Positions 51,807 to 61,085 of a stretch of DNA of 64,000 nt are shown here, in pieces. The notes below the pieces were generated by a model. That model saw nothing but the letters and a program-made list of their open reading frames with translations, was not told the DNA's origin and ran no database searches. Position 1 is the first letter of the stretch, and each line of letters opens with the position of its first letter. The DNA comes from an uncultured Brevibacillus sp. (GTDB taxonomy: Bacteria; Bacillota; Bacilli; Brevibacillales; Brevibacillaceae): NCBI RefSeq assembly GCF_947502445.1, contig NZ_CANMZW010000004.1:1-64000 (forward strand), in the 5' to 3' direction. Position numbers and translations under genes: made by a program.

Positions 51807-52868
51807 ATGACCGAGGAAGTTGCCTCAGTAGGCTGGGATGCCATTGACACGGAAATGGAGAAACTTTACGGGGAGCAGGAGCCAAAGCATTACGGAACGT
51901 ATCTGCCGTATGCACTCGGTGGTCCAGACCCATTAGACGGAATTAGCGCCTATAAAGCAGAAACGCCAAGTCCACATTGGCATTTTGTCACCTATGGATT
52001 TTCAGAGCTCTATGACAAGGAATCGGACAATACTGAAGAAAGTGGATACGGATTTGAATTAACCTTTCGACTGACGAGAGGGGCAGAGGAGGAAGAACCG
52101 CCTGCCTGGGCGCTGAATCTGCTTCAAAATATGGGCCGATACATTTTTAACAGTGGCAATGTGTTTCGTGCAGGGGATTATTTGGATGCCAACGGGCCGA
52201 TCTGTTTGGACTCCGATACCGAGCTGACTGCCCTTGCTTTTGTCCATGATCCTGATTTGGCTGAAATCGAGACGCCGAATGGACGAGTCCAATTTCTGCA
52301 GATGGTTGGAATTACAGGCGATGAACTGGAAGCGATGCAGACGTGGAATACACTCGGAGTGCTCGCTGCTGGCCTTTCATACATACCGAATTACCTTACA
52401 GATTTAGAGCGTACCTCTCTGCTAAAGATTGCTGCTGTTTCCGAGGGGATACAGCATGGGGCGGAGGAGGAAGGCTCGAACACCGGCTTTTTATATGTGA
52501 GTCAGCTAGCGTGGGAGCCAGGTAAGAAAGGCTGGTTTACGAAGACTCCATCCACACTCCAGCTAGGGGCAAAGCAAGCGGAAATCATCGGTAAGCTGCT
52601 CCGTGGGCGGATCAGAAAAGGGAACAGACTGCGCCTAATCGGTTCTGATATCCAGGTTGTGTTTGAGCCGGGAGAAAAGCCGGGCTGTATCGTGGAGGAG
52701 GATGAGATTTGGATTGTCCTCGATGAGTCGGCTACCGTAGAGCTGAGCCAGAGACTGCTTCCAAAAGAAAGTAAATTTGAAATTCCTTCTTTAGCGGGAA
52801 CTGCCTTTCATATTATAAAGACAAATATTACAGATAACGAAGGCAATGTCGTACAGGTCATCGGTTGA
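51807..52868 (+). CDS. Suppressor-of-fused (SUFU) domain protein
   Basis: 353 residues. The N-terminal ~190 residues fit the SUFU domain: WDAIDTEMEKLYG, HYGTYLPYALGGPDPLDGISAYK, PHWHFVTYGFSELY and GYGFELTFRLTRG. In bacteria this domain appears in immunity or toxin-neutralising proteins and in uncharacterised regulators. The C-terminal part (GWFTKTPSTLQLGAKQAEIIGKLLRGR) is typical of the longer bacterial form. TTGGAGGT lies upstream of the ATG. It precedes a membrane protein, a TPR protein and an AAA ATPase on the same strand. Confidence 0.85.
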   Translation: MTEEVASVGWDAIDTEMEKLYGEQEPKHYGTYLPYALGGPDPLDGISAYKAETPSPHWHFVTYGFSELYDKESDNTEESGYGFELTFRLTRGAEEEEPPAWALNLLQNMGRYIFNSGNVFRAGDYLDANGPICLDSDTELTALAFVHDPDLAEIETPNGRVQFLQMVGITGDELEAMQTWNTLGVLAAGLSYIPNYLTDLERTSLLKIAAVSEGIQHGAEEEGSNTGFLYVSQLAWEPGKKGWFTKTPSTLQLGAKQAEIIGKLLRGRIRKGNRLRLIGSDIQVVFEPGEKPGCIVEEDEIWIVLDESATVELSQRLLPKESKFEIPSLAGTAFHIIKTNITDNEGNVVQVIG

Positions 52869-52985
52869 CTCGCAAGGGAGACTGGAAGAATGGTGCGAGA
52901 GCAGGTCGGTTATGGAGAACACTTTCATAAGCGACTTGTTTTTTTGCATGTATAGCAAGAACGATCCGGAAATGAGTGAGAGGGC

Positions 52986-53399
52986 ATGAATCAGGAATTA
53001 CTTCAACCGAGCTTGAAGCCAAATGTAGACTATCAAACCAAGTCATATAACTTGACCCACTATATAGTGGCTGCCATATTGGGCGGATTTTTGCCCGCCA
53101 TCGTACTCGGGATGAAAAACGCGAATGGGCTGCGCGTACGCCCGCTTTGGAATTACCTGCTCGCAGGAGTAGGTATCGCCCTTTTCATCGTGACTGCAGC
53201 CTGGAGCTTCCGGCATCTTGTGGCAGTAGGACTCGGTGCAGCCTATTATTTTCTGATGAAAAAAAAGTATCGACATCATATGGCCTTGCAGGCAAAGACC
53301 AGGCCTATTCTGGGTGAGGCTATTCTTTATATCATTCTTGGCAAGATTGTGGAAGCGTTTGTCCTGGTAAAAGGAGTGCAGCTGTTCTATGGAAATTGA
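52986..53399 (+). CDS. Small multi-span membrane protein
   Basis: 137 residues, four predicted membrane helices (HYIVAAILGGFLPAIVLGM; WNYLLAGVGIALFIVTAAW; HLVAVGLGAAYYFLM; ILYIILGKIVEAFVLVK). No family recalled. Its 3' end overlaps the next gene by 11 bases, so the two are translationally coupled. Lies in the SUFU/TPR/AAA cluster. Confidence 0.65.
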   Translation: MNQELLQPSLKPNVDYQTKSYNLTHYIVAAILGGFLPAIVLGMKNANGLRVRPLWNYLLAGVGIALFIVTAAWSFRHLVAVGLGAAYYFLMKKKYRHHMALQAKTRPILGEAILYIILGKIVEAFVLVKGVQLFYGN

Positions 53400-54270
53400 A
53401 GCATTGGAAAATTCATCGCACTATCGGCTAGGCAAGCATTATTACGACATGAATCGCTATGAACAGGCAAAGGAGCACTTCCAGCAGGCACTCGCTGAGG
53501 CGCCGACAAATACGACCCTGCTGTACATGCTGAGCTATTGTGAATTTGAGCTGGATAATTACGAGGAAGCGTATGAATTGATCGTGGATACGCTTGAAAA
53601 AGGGCTGATAACCGAGTATGTTTACCAGCTTCTTGGCCTGATTTTGCGAGCGCAAAAAAAGTGGTATGAAGCCGAGCAAGCTATGCTGCAGGCTCTTTCC
53701 ATCAACCCTCAGGAGCCAGGAATAATTGCAAGCTATGCGTACTTGATGTACGAAACGGGGCACCTCAAAAAGGCAAAGCTGCTGATGGATGAGGCGAGGC
53801 GTATAGAGCCGGAAAATCAAACCGTGCTGCATTACCAGTTTTACATGAACCTAATCGATGATAATAAAAAGCAACAACGTGATACGCTGGAAAAATATAT
53901 TCAAGTAGCCGATGACGAGCTACCCAAGCTATTGAAGATCGGGGAGGAAGCGTATTTTCGGGATGATTATAAAACAGCGAAGGAAGCGCTCGTCCAGGCT
54001 TTTTTGCTTGATCCAACCAACGAACGAGTAAAAGAATTGCTCGACGCGATCGACAGGGAAACGCATATCGTATTTCTGCCAAACAGGCTAGTCGAAAAGC
54101 TTGGCGGGACTCTGGGAACATGGGCGATCTCAATCGGGATCATCATGCTGCTGAGCTACTTTGCCCCTGCTGCTCTCGGATACTATTTGGTATTTATCAT
54201 TATTTTCAGCATCTATACGTGGACATCGCCACTCATTTATAAAATTGTTTGCAAAGTGAGGAGTCACTAG
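53389..54270 (+). CDS. TPR-repeat membrane protein
   Basis: 293 residues. Residues ~1-215 hold about six tetratricopeptide repeats (YRLGKHYYDMNRYEQAKEHFQQAL, LLYMLSYCEFELDNYEEAYELI, YLMYETGHLKKAKLLMDEA); residues ~240-280 form two membrane helices (GTWAISIGIIMLLSYFAPAAL; YYLVFIIIFSIYTW). A protein-interaction scaffold anchored at the membrane. Starts inside the membrane-protein gene; the AAA ATPase gene starts at its last base. Confidence 0.8.
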   Translation: MEIEALENSSHYRLGKHYYDMNRYEQAKEHFQQALAEAPTNTTLLYMLSYCEFELDNYEEAYELIVDTLEKGLITEYVYQLLGLILRAQKKWYEAEQAMLQALSINPQEPGIIASYAYLMYETGHLKKAKLLMDEARRIEPENQTVLHYQFYMNLIDDNKKQQRDTLEKYIQVADDELPKLLKIGEEAYFRDDYKTAKEALVQAFLLDPTNERVKELLDAIDRETHIVFLPNRLVEKLGGTLGTWAISIGIIMLLSYFAPAALGYYLVFIIIFSIYTWTSPLIYKIVCKVRSH

Positions 54271-55514
54271 TGGAAAAAATCGACCTAATCAAGCAAATGG
54301 CAGAGAGCAACCCGGAGAATGGGGCAACGTGGTACCTGCTCGGACTGGAATACGCACAGCTTGGCAAAAATAACGAAGCGCTGCAGGCCTTCACGGAAGC
54401 ACTTCGGTTTGGAGATCAGACACTCCAGCAGCAAACCATTCTGGAGCTAGGAAAGCTGGCCGCAGCGAAGCCAGTTGTTCAGGAGGTCGCTGTATCACAG
54501 AAAATAGCCAAGACGCAGTACGCTGAGACAAAGGCGGAGCCAGCAACGGATGAACCTGCTGAGGATGATAGTACTGAACCAATGGCGAGCAACTTGATGC
54601 CGTTCCAAGTCATCCGGGGAGGACAAGGGGGAAGAGAGGACGAAAGGATACAAGTGCCACTTACGTTCAATGATGTGGGCGGATTGCATGATGTGAAAAA
54701 TGCCATCCAAATGAAAATCATCAAACCATTTGTTTCTCCGGGATTATTTGAGCGCTTCAAGAAAAAAGTCGGTGGCGGAATTTTGCTATATGGTCCTCCC
54801 GGCTGCGGAAAGACATTCATCGCCAAAGCGACTGCTGGTGAGTGCCGGGCTCGTTTCATGCCGATCCACATTGCAGATATTCTTGATCCGTACATCGGAG
54901 GCAGTGAGCAAAATCTCCGTTCGCTGTTTTCATCGGCAAGAGCCAACAAGCCAAGCGTGCTGTTCCTCGATGAAATGGATGCGCTCGGATACAATCGAAG
55001 CAGGTCGTCGTCAGACACGATGCGTACCGTAATTGACACGCTGCTGACAGAGATTGAGGGAATAGAAGCCAATACAGACAAGATGCTCATCATTGGTGCC
55101 ACCAATATGCCGTGGGATGTGGACCCAGCTTTTAAGCGCCCAGGACGTTTTGATAAAATGATTTTCGTTTCACCACCAGATGAGGAAGCCAGGAAAACAA
55201 TTTTTTCCATCAAGCTGGCAGACCGACCGCTGGAGCAAATCGATTATGACGTATTAGCGAAAGAGACAGATTTGTACTCGGGTGCCGATATTGAAAATGT
55301 GGTCGAAACAGCAACAGAGGAAGTAATCGCGGAAATTATGCGTACCGGGGTTGAACGACTGATTCATATGAATGATTTGAAGCAAGCGATACAGTCCACC
55401 CAGCCTTCCACGATCGATTGGCTGCGCACTGTAAAAAACTATGTCAAATACGCCAATCAGGGTGGTCTTTACAACGAAGTAGAGTCATTCTTGTCGCGTT
55501 ATAAACGGATCTAG
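54270..55514 (+). CDS. AAA ATPase with N-terminal TPR-like repeats
   Basis: 414 residues. The GTG start at 54270 shares one base with the stop of the TPR gene. Residues ~1-60 contain one or two TPR-like repeats (ATWYLLGLEYAQLGKNNEALQAF). An acidic linker leads to a classical AAA module (~residues 130-414). Walker A GPPGCGKT is at 175-182, Walker B LFLDEMD near 231-237, sensor-1 GATNMPW, and arginine-finger region RPGRFDK. The C-terminal helix (STIDWLRTVKNYVKYAN) resembles the Vps4/katanin group rather than EccA/CbxX. Likely a membrane-recruited remodelling or unfolding motor. Confidence 0.85.
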   Translation: MEKIDLIKQMAESNPENGATWYLLGLEYAQLGKNNEALQAFTEALRFGDQTLQQQTILELGKLAAAKPVVQEVAVSQKIAKTQYAETKAEPATDEPAEDDSTEPMASNLMPFQVIRGGQGGREDERIQVPLTFNDVGGLHDVKNAIQMKIIKPFVSPGLFERFKKKVGGGILLYGPPGCGKTFIAKATAGECRARFMPIHIADILDPYIGGSEQNLRSLFSSARANKPSVLFLDEMDALGYNRSRSSSDTMRTVIDTLLTEIEGIEANTDKMLIIGATNMPWDVDPAFKRPGRFDKMIFVSPPDEEARKTIFSIKLADRPLEQIDYDVLAKETDLYSGADIENVVETATEEVIAEIMRTGVERLIHMNDLKQAIQSTQPSTIDWLRTVKNYVKYANQGGLYNEVESFLSRYKRI

Positions 55515-55520
55515 TCAAAG

Positions 55521-55562
55521 AGCTTATTTCTGCACGTGGATGTGTGGAAGTAAGCTTTTTTT
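55521..55562 (+). terminator. Intrinsic terminator of the AAA ATPase cluster
   Basis: Ten-bp stem with wobble (55521-55530 with 55547-55556), then TTTTTT. Confidence 0.7.
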
Positions 55563-55805
55563 ACTTTGAATTCCATAATGTTTTTTTATAGGAAGGGACA
55601 AGCTGAACATAAAATTCAAATACAAGTGTAGATTGACAATTCAGACTTTTGAAAATAACATAAGCTTAAGTTGAATTACAGACATATTAGAGAATGATTT
55701 TAGTTGTTTTAAATCAAAATTTGACTCCATTTACTGGGATTATCTACCAGTAATCGTGTTTTTAAGTAATATCAGACAAATTAAAGACTAGTAGAAGGTG
55801 ATGAA

Positions 55806-57071
55806 TTGAATTTTACGTTCGCTGTAATTGGACCCAAGCTGTTAGTCGATGACATCTGTGAAGTATTGGAGGAATTCCCGTATATCGAGCCGACCAAGCT
55901 CATCTACGATTCGGAAAAAAACGTCCGTGATCTGCTCCAGGAAAGTATGGAAGTCTACGATGTGTATTTTTTCAGTGGAGATGTACCGTTCCTTCTCTCG
56001 CAAGACTTAATCCCACCTCATTCGTGCTCACTATTCATACCTTTCGAAGGAACCGAGCTGTACAAAGCCATCATTCAAATTTATCGCCACTATCACTTCT
56101 TTCCCATCATCAGCTTTGACGGAATACCAGCTAAGCATTTGCAAGAATTTTTCGACGAAATCGATGCATCCAACGTAAAGTGGTACTCCAAAAATATGGA
56201 CGGCTTCCAAAACTCCGAGGAGCTGATTGAGCACCATATGAAGCTCTGGCAAGAGGGAGTTATACAGGTCGTTGCCACAAGTATTTACTCCGTTTATCAG
56301 CGGCTAAAGAACAGTCATGTGCCTGTCTTTTTCATCAAAAGCACAAAGCAGCTCATTCGCGATACCGTCAACAAGTCACTATGGATGGTGAAGGAGCAGA
56401 AGAAGCAGCTGGCGCAAATTACTGTGCTGCAATTCAAAATCCAGCCGGCTATGGACGGACAGCACAAAAAAATAACCGATTTCAGCAAGCGCTTGTTTGC
56501 TTCTACGACGAGTGACGAAGAGGGCGAGTACACGCTCTATACGACGAGAGGGCTTGTAGAAAAAGTCACCAAGGACTTCACGAGCTTTCCGATCTTGAAA
56601 AACAGCAGCGGGGAGCAAGGAACGATCAATCTCGGGATCGGGATGGGGGAAACCGTCGAGCGCGCCCTGTACAACGCCAATCGGGCAGTTGAGTTTGCCG
56701 TACGAAATCCAGGCAACAGTGCTTATCTCATCGACGATCAGATGAAGGTGCTTGGTCCGCTTGGGACGAGAAATACACTCAACTATTCACTTATCGATGA
56801 AGAGCGAGGGGATTACGCCTCCACAACCATGCGCAAGCTGTTTTCTTGGCTGCAGCTCATTCAGAAAAATGAGGTGACGACACGGGAAATCAGTGTCGGG
56901 ATGAATACAGGAGAACGCAATGCAGCGCGCATGGTCCAAAAGCTGAAGGAAAAAGGGATTGCTGAAGTCATAGGCAGTGAATCTATGAGCCAACGCGGCA
57001 GGCCACGACCGATTTATCGCATTGATTTGCACCGGTTATCACAGGAAGTAAAAGTCAGGAACAATTTGTAG
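55806..57071 (+). CDS. Putative transcriptional regulator of the dpp operon
   Basis: 421 residues, no single family recognised. The central part (TINLGIGMGETVERALYNANRAVEFAVRN) resembles the degenerate GGDEF/cyclase-like domain of CdaR/GTP-cyclohydrolase-III type sensors. The C-terminal ~100 residues look like a winged helix (TTREISVGMNTGERNAARMVQKLKEKGIAEVIG...RGRPRPIYRIDL). The N-terminus resembles a ligand-sensing fold (FAVIGPKLLVDDICEVLEE). It sits 19 bases upstream of dppB with its own ribosome binding site, implying co-transcription and autogenous control. Confidence 0.7.
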   Translation: MNFTFAVIGPKLLVDDICEVLEEFPYIEPTKLIYDSEKNVRDLLQESMEVYDVYFFSGDVPFLLSQDLIPPHSCSLFIPFEGTELYKAIIQIYRHYHFFPIISFDGIPAKHLQEFFDEIDASNVKWYSKNMDGFQNSEELIEHHMKLWQEGVIQVVATSIYSVYQRLKNSHVPVFFIKSTKQLIRDTVNKSLWMVKEQKKQLAQITVLQFKIQPAMDGQHKKITDFSKRLFASTTSDEEGEYTLYTTRGLVEKVTKDFTSFPILKNSSGEQGTINLGIGMGETVERALYNANRAVEFAVRNPGNSAYLIDDQMKVLGPLGTRNTLNYSLIDEERGDYASTTMRKLFSWLQLIQKNEVTTREISVGMNTGERNAARMVQKLKEKGIAEVIGSESMSQRGRPRPIYRIDLHRLSQEVKVRNNL

Positions 57072-57090
57072 AGCCAAAAGGAGGTACGAG

Positions 57091-58017
57091 ATGGCAGGTT
57101 ATATCGTAAAACGGTTATTCGCGAGTATTTTGACGATGTTTGTTCTCGTGACGATCACCTTTTTCCTGATGCACGCTGTACCCGGTGGCCCTTTCAGTCC
57201 CGCTGAGGAGAGGAAAGTGCCGAAGAGCGTCATGGAGAAAATGGAAGAGAAGTTTGGACTGAATGAACCGCTTGGCGTGCAATACGTGAACTATCTAAAA
57301 AGCATCGCGCAGGGGGATCTCGGCTTTTCGTTCAAGCAGGCTGACGTTACGGTAAACGAGCTGATTTCTCGCGGGTTTCCGGTATCAGCAAAAGTCGGAC
57401 TGGTGGCGATTATTATCGCCCTGATCATCGGCATGCTGCTCGGGATTACGTCAGCGATCAAGCGGGGAAAATGGGCGGATTGGACATCGATGATTTTTGC
57501 TACGGTCGGTATTTCTATTCCGAACTTCGTGCTTACCGTCTTAATGATGTTTTTGTTCGCAGTCGTATTGAAGCTGCTGCCTACATATGGATTGTCTAGC
57601 TGGAAGCACTACATTTTGCCTGTTATTGGGCTTGCCTTTGGTCCGATTGCGTATATCGCGAGGTTGATGAGGTCCAGCATGCTCGAGGTGATGCGCCAGG
57701 ACTACATCCTGACAGCCAGAGCCAAAGGGGTTCCCGAATACCGCGTCATTTTCAAGCATGCATTGAAGAATGCCATCATTCCGATCGTTACGTATTTGGG
57801 TCCGCTTGTGGCTGCGCTTTTGACTGGCAGCTTTATTGTAGAAAGAGTGTTCTCGATTCCAGGCATAGGCAGGGATTTTGTGACAGGGATCAGTGATCGC
57901 GATTATTCCGTCATCCTGGGACTGACCGTCTTTCTCGGATTGTTTATCATCATTGCGAATTTTATTGTAGACATCCTTTATGCCGTGATCGACCGGCGGG
58001 TAAAAATTGAGGAGTAG
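57091..58017 (+). CDS. dppB: Dipeptide ABC transporter permease DppB
   Basis: 308-residue permease of the OppB/DppB family with six helices; begins with GYIVKRLFASILTMFVLVTITFFLM, has the periplasmic-loop feature HAVPGGPF and the EAA coupling loop around QDYILTARAKGVPEYRVIFKHALKNAIIP. ATG at 57091 has AAAGGAGG upstream. Second gene of the operon. Confidence 0.93.
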   Translation: MAGYIVKRLFASILTMFVLVTITFFLMHAVPGGPFSPAEERKVPKSVMEKMEEKFGLNEPLGVQYVNYLKSIAQGDLGFSFKQADVTVNELISRGFPVSAKVGLVAIIIALIIGMLLGITSAIKRGKWADWTSMIFATVGISIPNFVLTVLMMFLFAVVLKLLPTYGLSSWKHYILPVIGLAFGPIAYIARLMRSSMLEVMRQDYILTARAKGVPEYRVIFKHALKNAIIPIVTYLGPLVAALLTGSFIVERVFSIPGIGRDFVTGISDRDYSVILGLTVFLGLFIIIANFIVDILYAVIDRRVKIEE

Positions 58018-58028
58018 GAGGTGACTGG

Positions 58029-59006
58029 ATGAATTACGCAGCAAAGCGAAGCGAAGGGGCTGTTCCGCTCTCTGACCTGAATCAGGCATGGGCAGAGCTG
58101 CCGGATGAGGATTTTTCCAAGCTGGATGAAACGACGAAACAGACGGAAACGCTCTCCCGTCCGAGCAAATCGTATTGGCAGGATGCATGGAGCAGGTTCC
58201 GTAAAGATCCGCTGGCGATGATCGGTTTATTCGTTCTCTTGGCCATTACAGTTGCAGCGATACTGGGTCCGATGCTTTCGCAGTACACGTACGATGGACA
58301 GGATATTGCGCGTCAAAATCAAGGACCGTCCGCAGAGCATTGGTTCGGAACGGACAAATTCGGGCGTGACATATTCGTCCGCGCGATGTATGGAGCCAGA
58401 ATCAGTTTGACGATCGGGGTTGCTGCAGCAGCCATCAATCTGGTGATCGGCGTGATCTATGGGGGGATTTCAGGTTATTTCGGCGGCAAAGTAGATATGA
58501 TCATGATGCGTATTGTTGATATTTTGATCGGAGTACCGGAGCTTTTGTACATTATCCTGCTCATGATGTTTTTGGGGAACACGATTGAAAGCATACTACT
58601 CGCCATGTCGCTTACCTATTGGATCGGCACGGCACGAATGGTGCGCTCGCAGGTCATCACCCTCAAGCATCAGGAGTATGTCCTGGCGGCAAAAGCAACA
58701 GGGTCTTCCAATATGAGAATCCTGTTCAAGCATCTCATTCCGAACAGCATGGGACCAATCATCGTGACCGTAACGTTTTTAGTTCCTTCGGCAATATTCA
58801 CGGAAGCCTTTCTCAGCTTTTTGGGGATCGGGATTCAGGTGCCGATGGCCAGCTGGGGCACGCTCGTAAACGATGCCATTCCGACGATATTTACTCAGCC
58901 CTATCAGATGCTTTTCCCGGCTATCGCTATCAGTATTACGATGTTTGCGCTGAACTTCATCGGCGATGGACTGCGTGATGCCTTGGATCCGCGGTTAAAG
59001 AAATAA
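58029..59006 (+). CDS. dppC: Dipeptide ABC transporter permease DppC
   Basis: 325 residues; DppC/OppC family with an N-terminal cytoplasmic tail, six helices and the coupling loop HQEYVLAAKATGSSNMRILFKHLIPNSMGP. Separated from dppB by 11 bases; AGGAGGTG upstream. The N-terminal ~45 residues (EGAVPLSDLNQAWAELPDED) are a typical OppC-like extension. Confidence 0.93.
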   Translation: MNYAAKRSEGAVPLSDLNQAWAELPDEDFSKLDETTKQTETLSRPSKSYWQDAWSRFRKDPLAMIGLFVLLAITVAAILGPMLSQYTYDGQDIARQNQGPSAEHWFGTDKFGRDIFVRAMYGARISLTIGVAAAAINLVIGVIYGGISGYFGGKVDMIMMRIVDILIGVPELLYIILLMMFLGNTIESILLAMSLTYWIGTARMVRSQVITLKHQEYVLAAKATGSSNMRILFKHLIPNSMGPIIVTVTFLVPSAIFTEAFLSFLGIGIQVPMASWGTLVNDAIPTIFTQPYQMLFPAIAISITMFALNFIGDGLRDALDPRLKK

Positions 59007-59019
59007 AGGCGGTGTTAAC

Positions 59020-60018
59020 GTGAAATTACTCCAGGTACAGAATCTGAGAACGACGTTTCATATAGATGCAGGGCAAGTGCAGGCAGTCAGGGGCATTACC
59101 TTTCACGTGAATAAAGGAGAATCGATCGGGATCGTGGGAGAGTCAGGCTCGGGCAAAAGCGTATCCATGCTGTCGCTTTTGAAGCTCCTCCCAAGCAATG
59201 CCCGGCTGGAGGCGGAAAGCATTCAGTTCGATGAAACTGAGCTCGTACACACTGACCAAAAAGCAATGAGAAAAATGCTCGGAAAAGACATCGGCATGAT
59301 TTTTCAGGACCCGATGACGTCCTTAAATCCGCTGTTTACAATCGGCGATCAAATCATAGAACCACTGCGCATTCATCAAAAGCTGTCAAAGGAAGCGGCA
59401 CGTAAAAAAGCGATTGAAATTTTGCGGATGGTCGAAATCCCAAGTCCAGAGAGCAGGCTGAAGCAGTACCCCCATGAATTTTCCGGAGGGATGAGACAGC
59501 GGGTCATGATTGCAATAGCCCTGTCCTGTTCGCCCAAGCTGCTGATTGCCGATGAACCGACGACGGCGCTGGATGTGACGATTCAGGCACAAATTCTGGA
59601 CCTGATGCGCGATCTCAAAAACAAGCTGAATGTCTCGATCGTCATGATTACGCATGATCTCGGAGTGATTGCCAATATGTGCAACAGGATCGTGGTCATG
59701 TACGGTGGAACCATCGTCGAGCAGGGAACGACCAGAGAAATTTTTTACGAGCCAAAGCATCCGTATACGTGGGGACTATTGCGATCCATCCCGCAGTTTT
59801 CAGAGGGAGAAAAGAAGAAGCTCATTTCCATTCCGGGAAGCCCTCCTGATTTGCTGAGGCCACCAGCAGGCTGTGCTTTTACTGCTCGGTGTCCGTATGC
59901 CATGAAGGTTTGTGAAAAGCTTCCGCCTCCGCAGGTCACGTTGTCTGAAACACATCAGGCAGCATGCTGGCTCATGCATCCGAAAGCACAGCCCCACGCG
60001 AAAGAGGTGATCAGCTAA
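59020..60018 (+). CDS. dppD: Dipeptide ABC transporter ATPase DppD
   Basis: 332 residues. Walker A GESGSGKS, ABC signature FSGGMRQRVMIA, Walker B LLIADEPTTALD, and the C-terminal Cys-rich CAFTARCPYAMKVC found in DppD/OppD, where it can hold an Fe-S cluster. GTG start at 59020. Its stop TAA shares one base with the start of dppF. Confidence 0.93.
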   Translation: MKLLQVQNLRTTFHIDAGQVQAVRGITFHVNKGESIGIVGESGSGKSVSMLSLLKLLPSNARLEAESIQFDETELVHTDQKAMRKMLGKDIGMIFQDPMTSLNPLFTIGDQIIEPLRIHQKLSKEAARKKAIEILRMVEIPSPESRLKQYPHEFSGGMRQRVMIAIALSCSPKLLIADEPTTALDVTIQAQILDLMRDLKNKLNVSIVMITHDLGVIANMCNRIVVMYGGTIVEQGTTREIFYEPKHPYTWGLLRSIPQFSEGEKKKLISIPGSPPDLLRPPAGCAFTARCPYAMKVCEKLPPPQVTLSETHQAACWLMHPKAQPHAKEVIS

Positions 60019-61001
60019 TGGGGGATGCCAATCAAACTCTGGTCGAGGTTCGCAACCTGAAGAAGTATTTTGAAGTGAAGAAAAGCTTTCTCGGTCGTCA
60101 CTCCACGCAGTTAAAGGCAGTGGACAATGTTAGCTTTTCCATCTCCAAGGGGGAGACGTTTGGCTTGGTCGGGGAGTCCGGGTGTGGCAAAACGACGATC
60201 GGCAGGACGCTGTTAAAGCTTTACGAACCGACAGCCGGCGATATTTTGTACAAAGGTCAGACGATCAGTAGCCTAAACCACAAAGAGATGCTTCCTTACC
60301 GCAAGAAGATGCAGATGATATTCCAAGATCCGTACGCATCGCTTGATCCGCGTATGACGATTGCAGAGATCATCGGAGATCCGCTGGTGGTACATAACAT
60401 CTATCAAGGAAAAGACCGGATCGATCGCGTCAAGGAGCTGATCGAGCTGGTGGGACTAAAAGCGGACCATCTCAATCGCTATCCGCATGAATTTTCCGGT
60501 GGGCAGCGCCAACGGATCGGGATCGCTCGAGCACTGGCAGTCGAGCCTGAATTCATCGTATGCGACGAGCCGATATCCGCACTTGACGTGTCCATTCAAG
60601 CGCAGGTAGTAAACATGCTCGAGGAGCTCCAGGAACGTTTTGGACTGACCTATCTGTTTGTCTCCCACGATTTGTCGATGGTAAGGCACATCTCTCACAA
60701 GGTAGGGGTCATGTACTTGGGGAGCTTGGTGGAGTACGCCGAGGTCAATGATCTTTATACGAATATGCAGCATCCTTACACCAGAGCGCTGCTGTCTGCG
60801 GTGCCGATTGCTGATCCGGATACAGCGGAGCGCAGCGAACGGATACACCTGCAAGGAGACGTGCCTAGCCCGATGAATCCTCCGAGCGGATGTGCATTTC
60901 GGACGCGCTGCGCCTATGCAATGAGCAGGTGTGCAGAGGAAAAGCCGGGCTTGCGCGATATTGGAAATGGGCACGTCGTTGCATGTCATCTGATTGAATA
61001 A
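60018..61001 (+). CDS. dppF: Dipeptide ABC transporter ATPase DppF
   Basis: 327 residues. Walker A GESGCGKT, signature FSGGQRQRIGIA, Walker B FIVCDEPISALD and C-terminal CAFRTRCAYAMSRC. The start ATG at 60018 has AAAGAGGTG upstream. Forms the ATPase heterodimer with DppD. Confidence 0.93.
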   Translation: MGDANQTLVEVRNLKKYFEVKKSFLGRHSTQLKAVDNVSFSISKGETFGLVGESGCGKTTIGRTLLKLYEPTAGDILYKGQTISSLNHKEMLPYRKKMQMIFQDPYASLDPRMTIAEIIGDPLVVHNIYQGKDRIDRVKELIELVGLKADHLNRYPHEFSGGQRQRIGIARALAVEPEFIVCDEPISALDVSIQAQVVNMLEELQERFGLTYLFVSHDLSMVRHISHKVGVMYLGSLVEYAEVNDLYTNMQHPYTRALLSAVPIADPDTAERSERIHLQGDVPSPMNPPSGCAFRTRCAYAMSRCAEEKPGLRDIGNGHVVACHLIE

Positions 61002-61085
61002 TGGATAGTGGCACCATTCGTGAGGATATGAATGCTGTTTCCTTTTGGACAGCTCATATAACAATAAAAATATGGGGGGAAGAGT

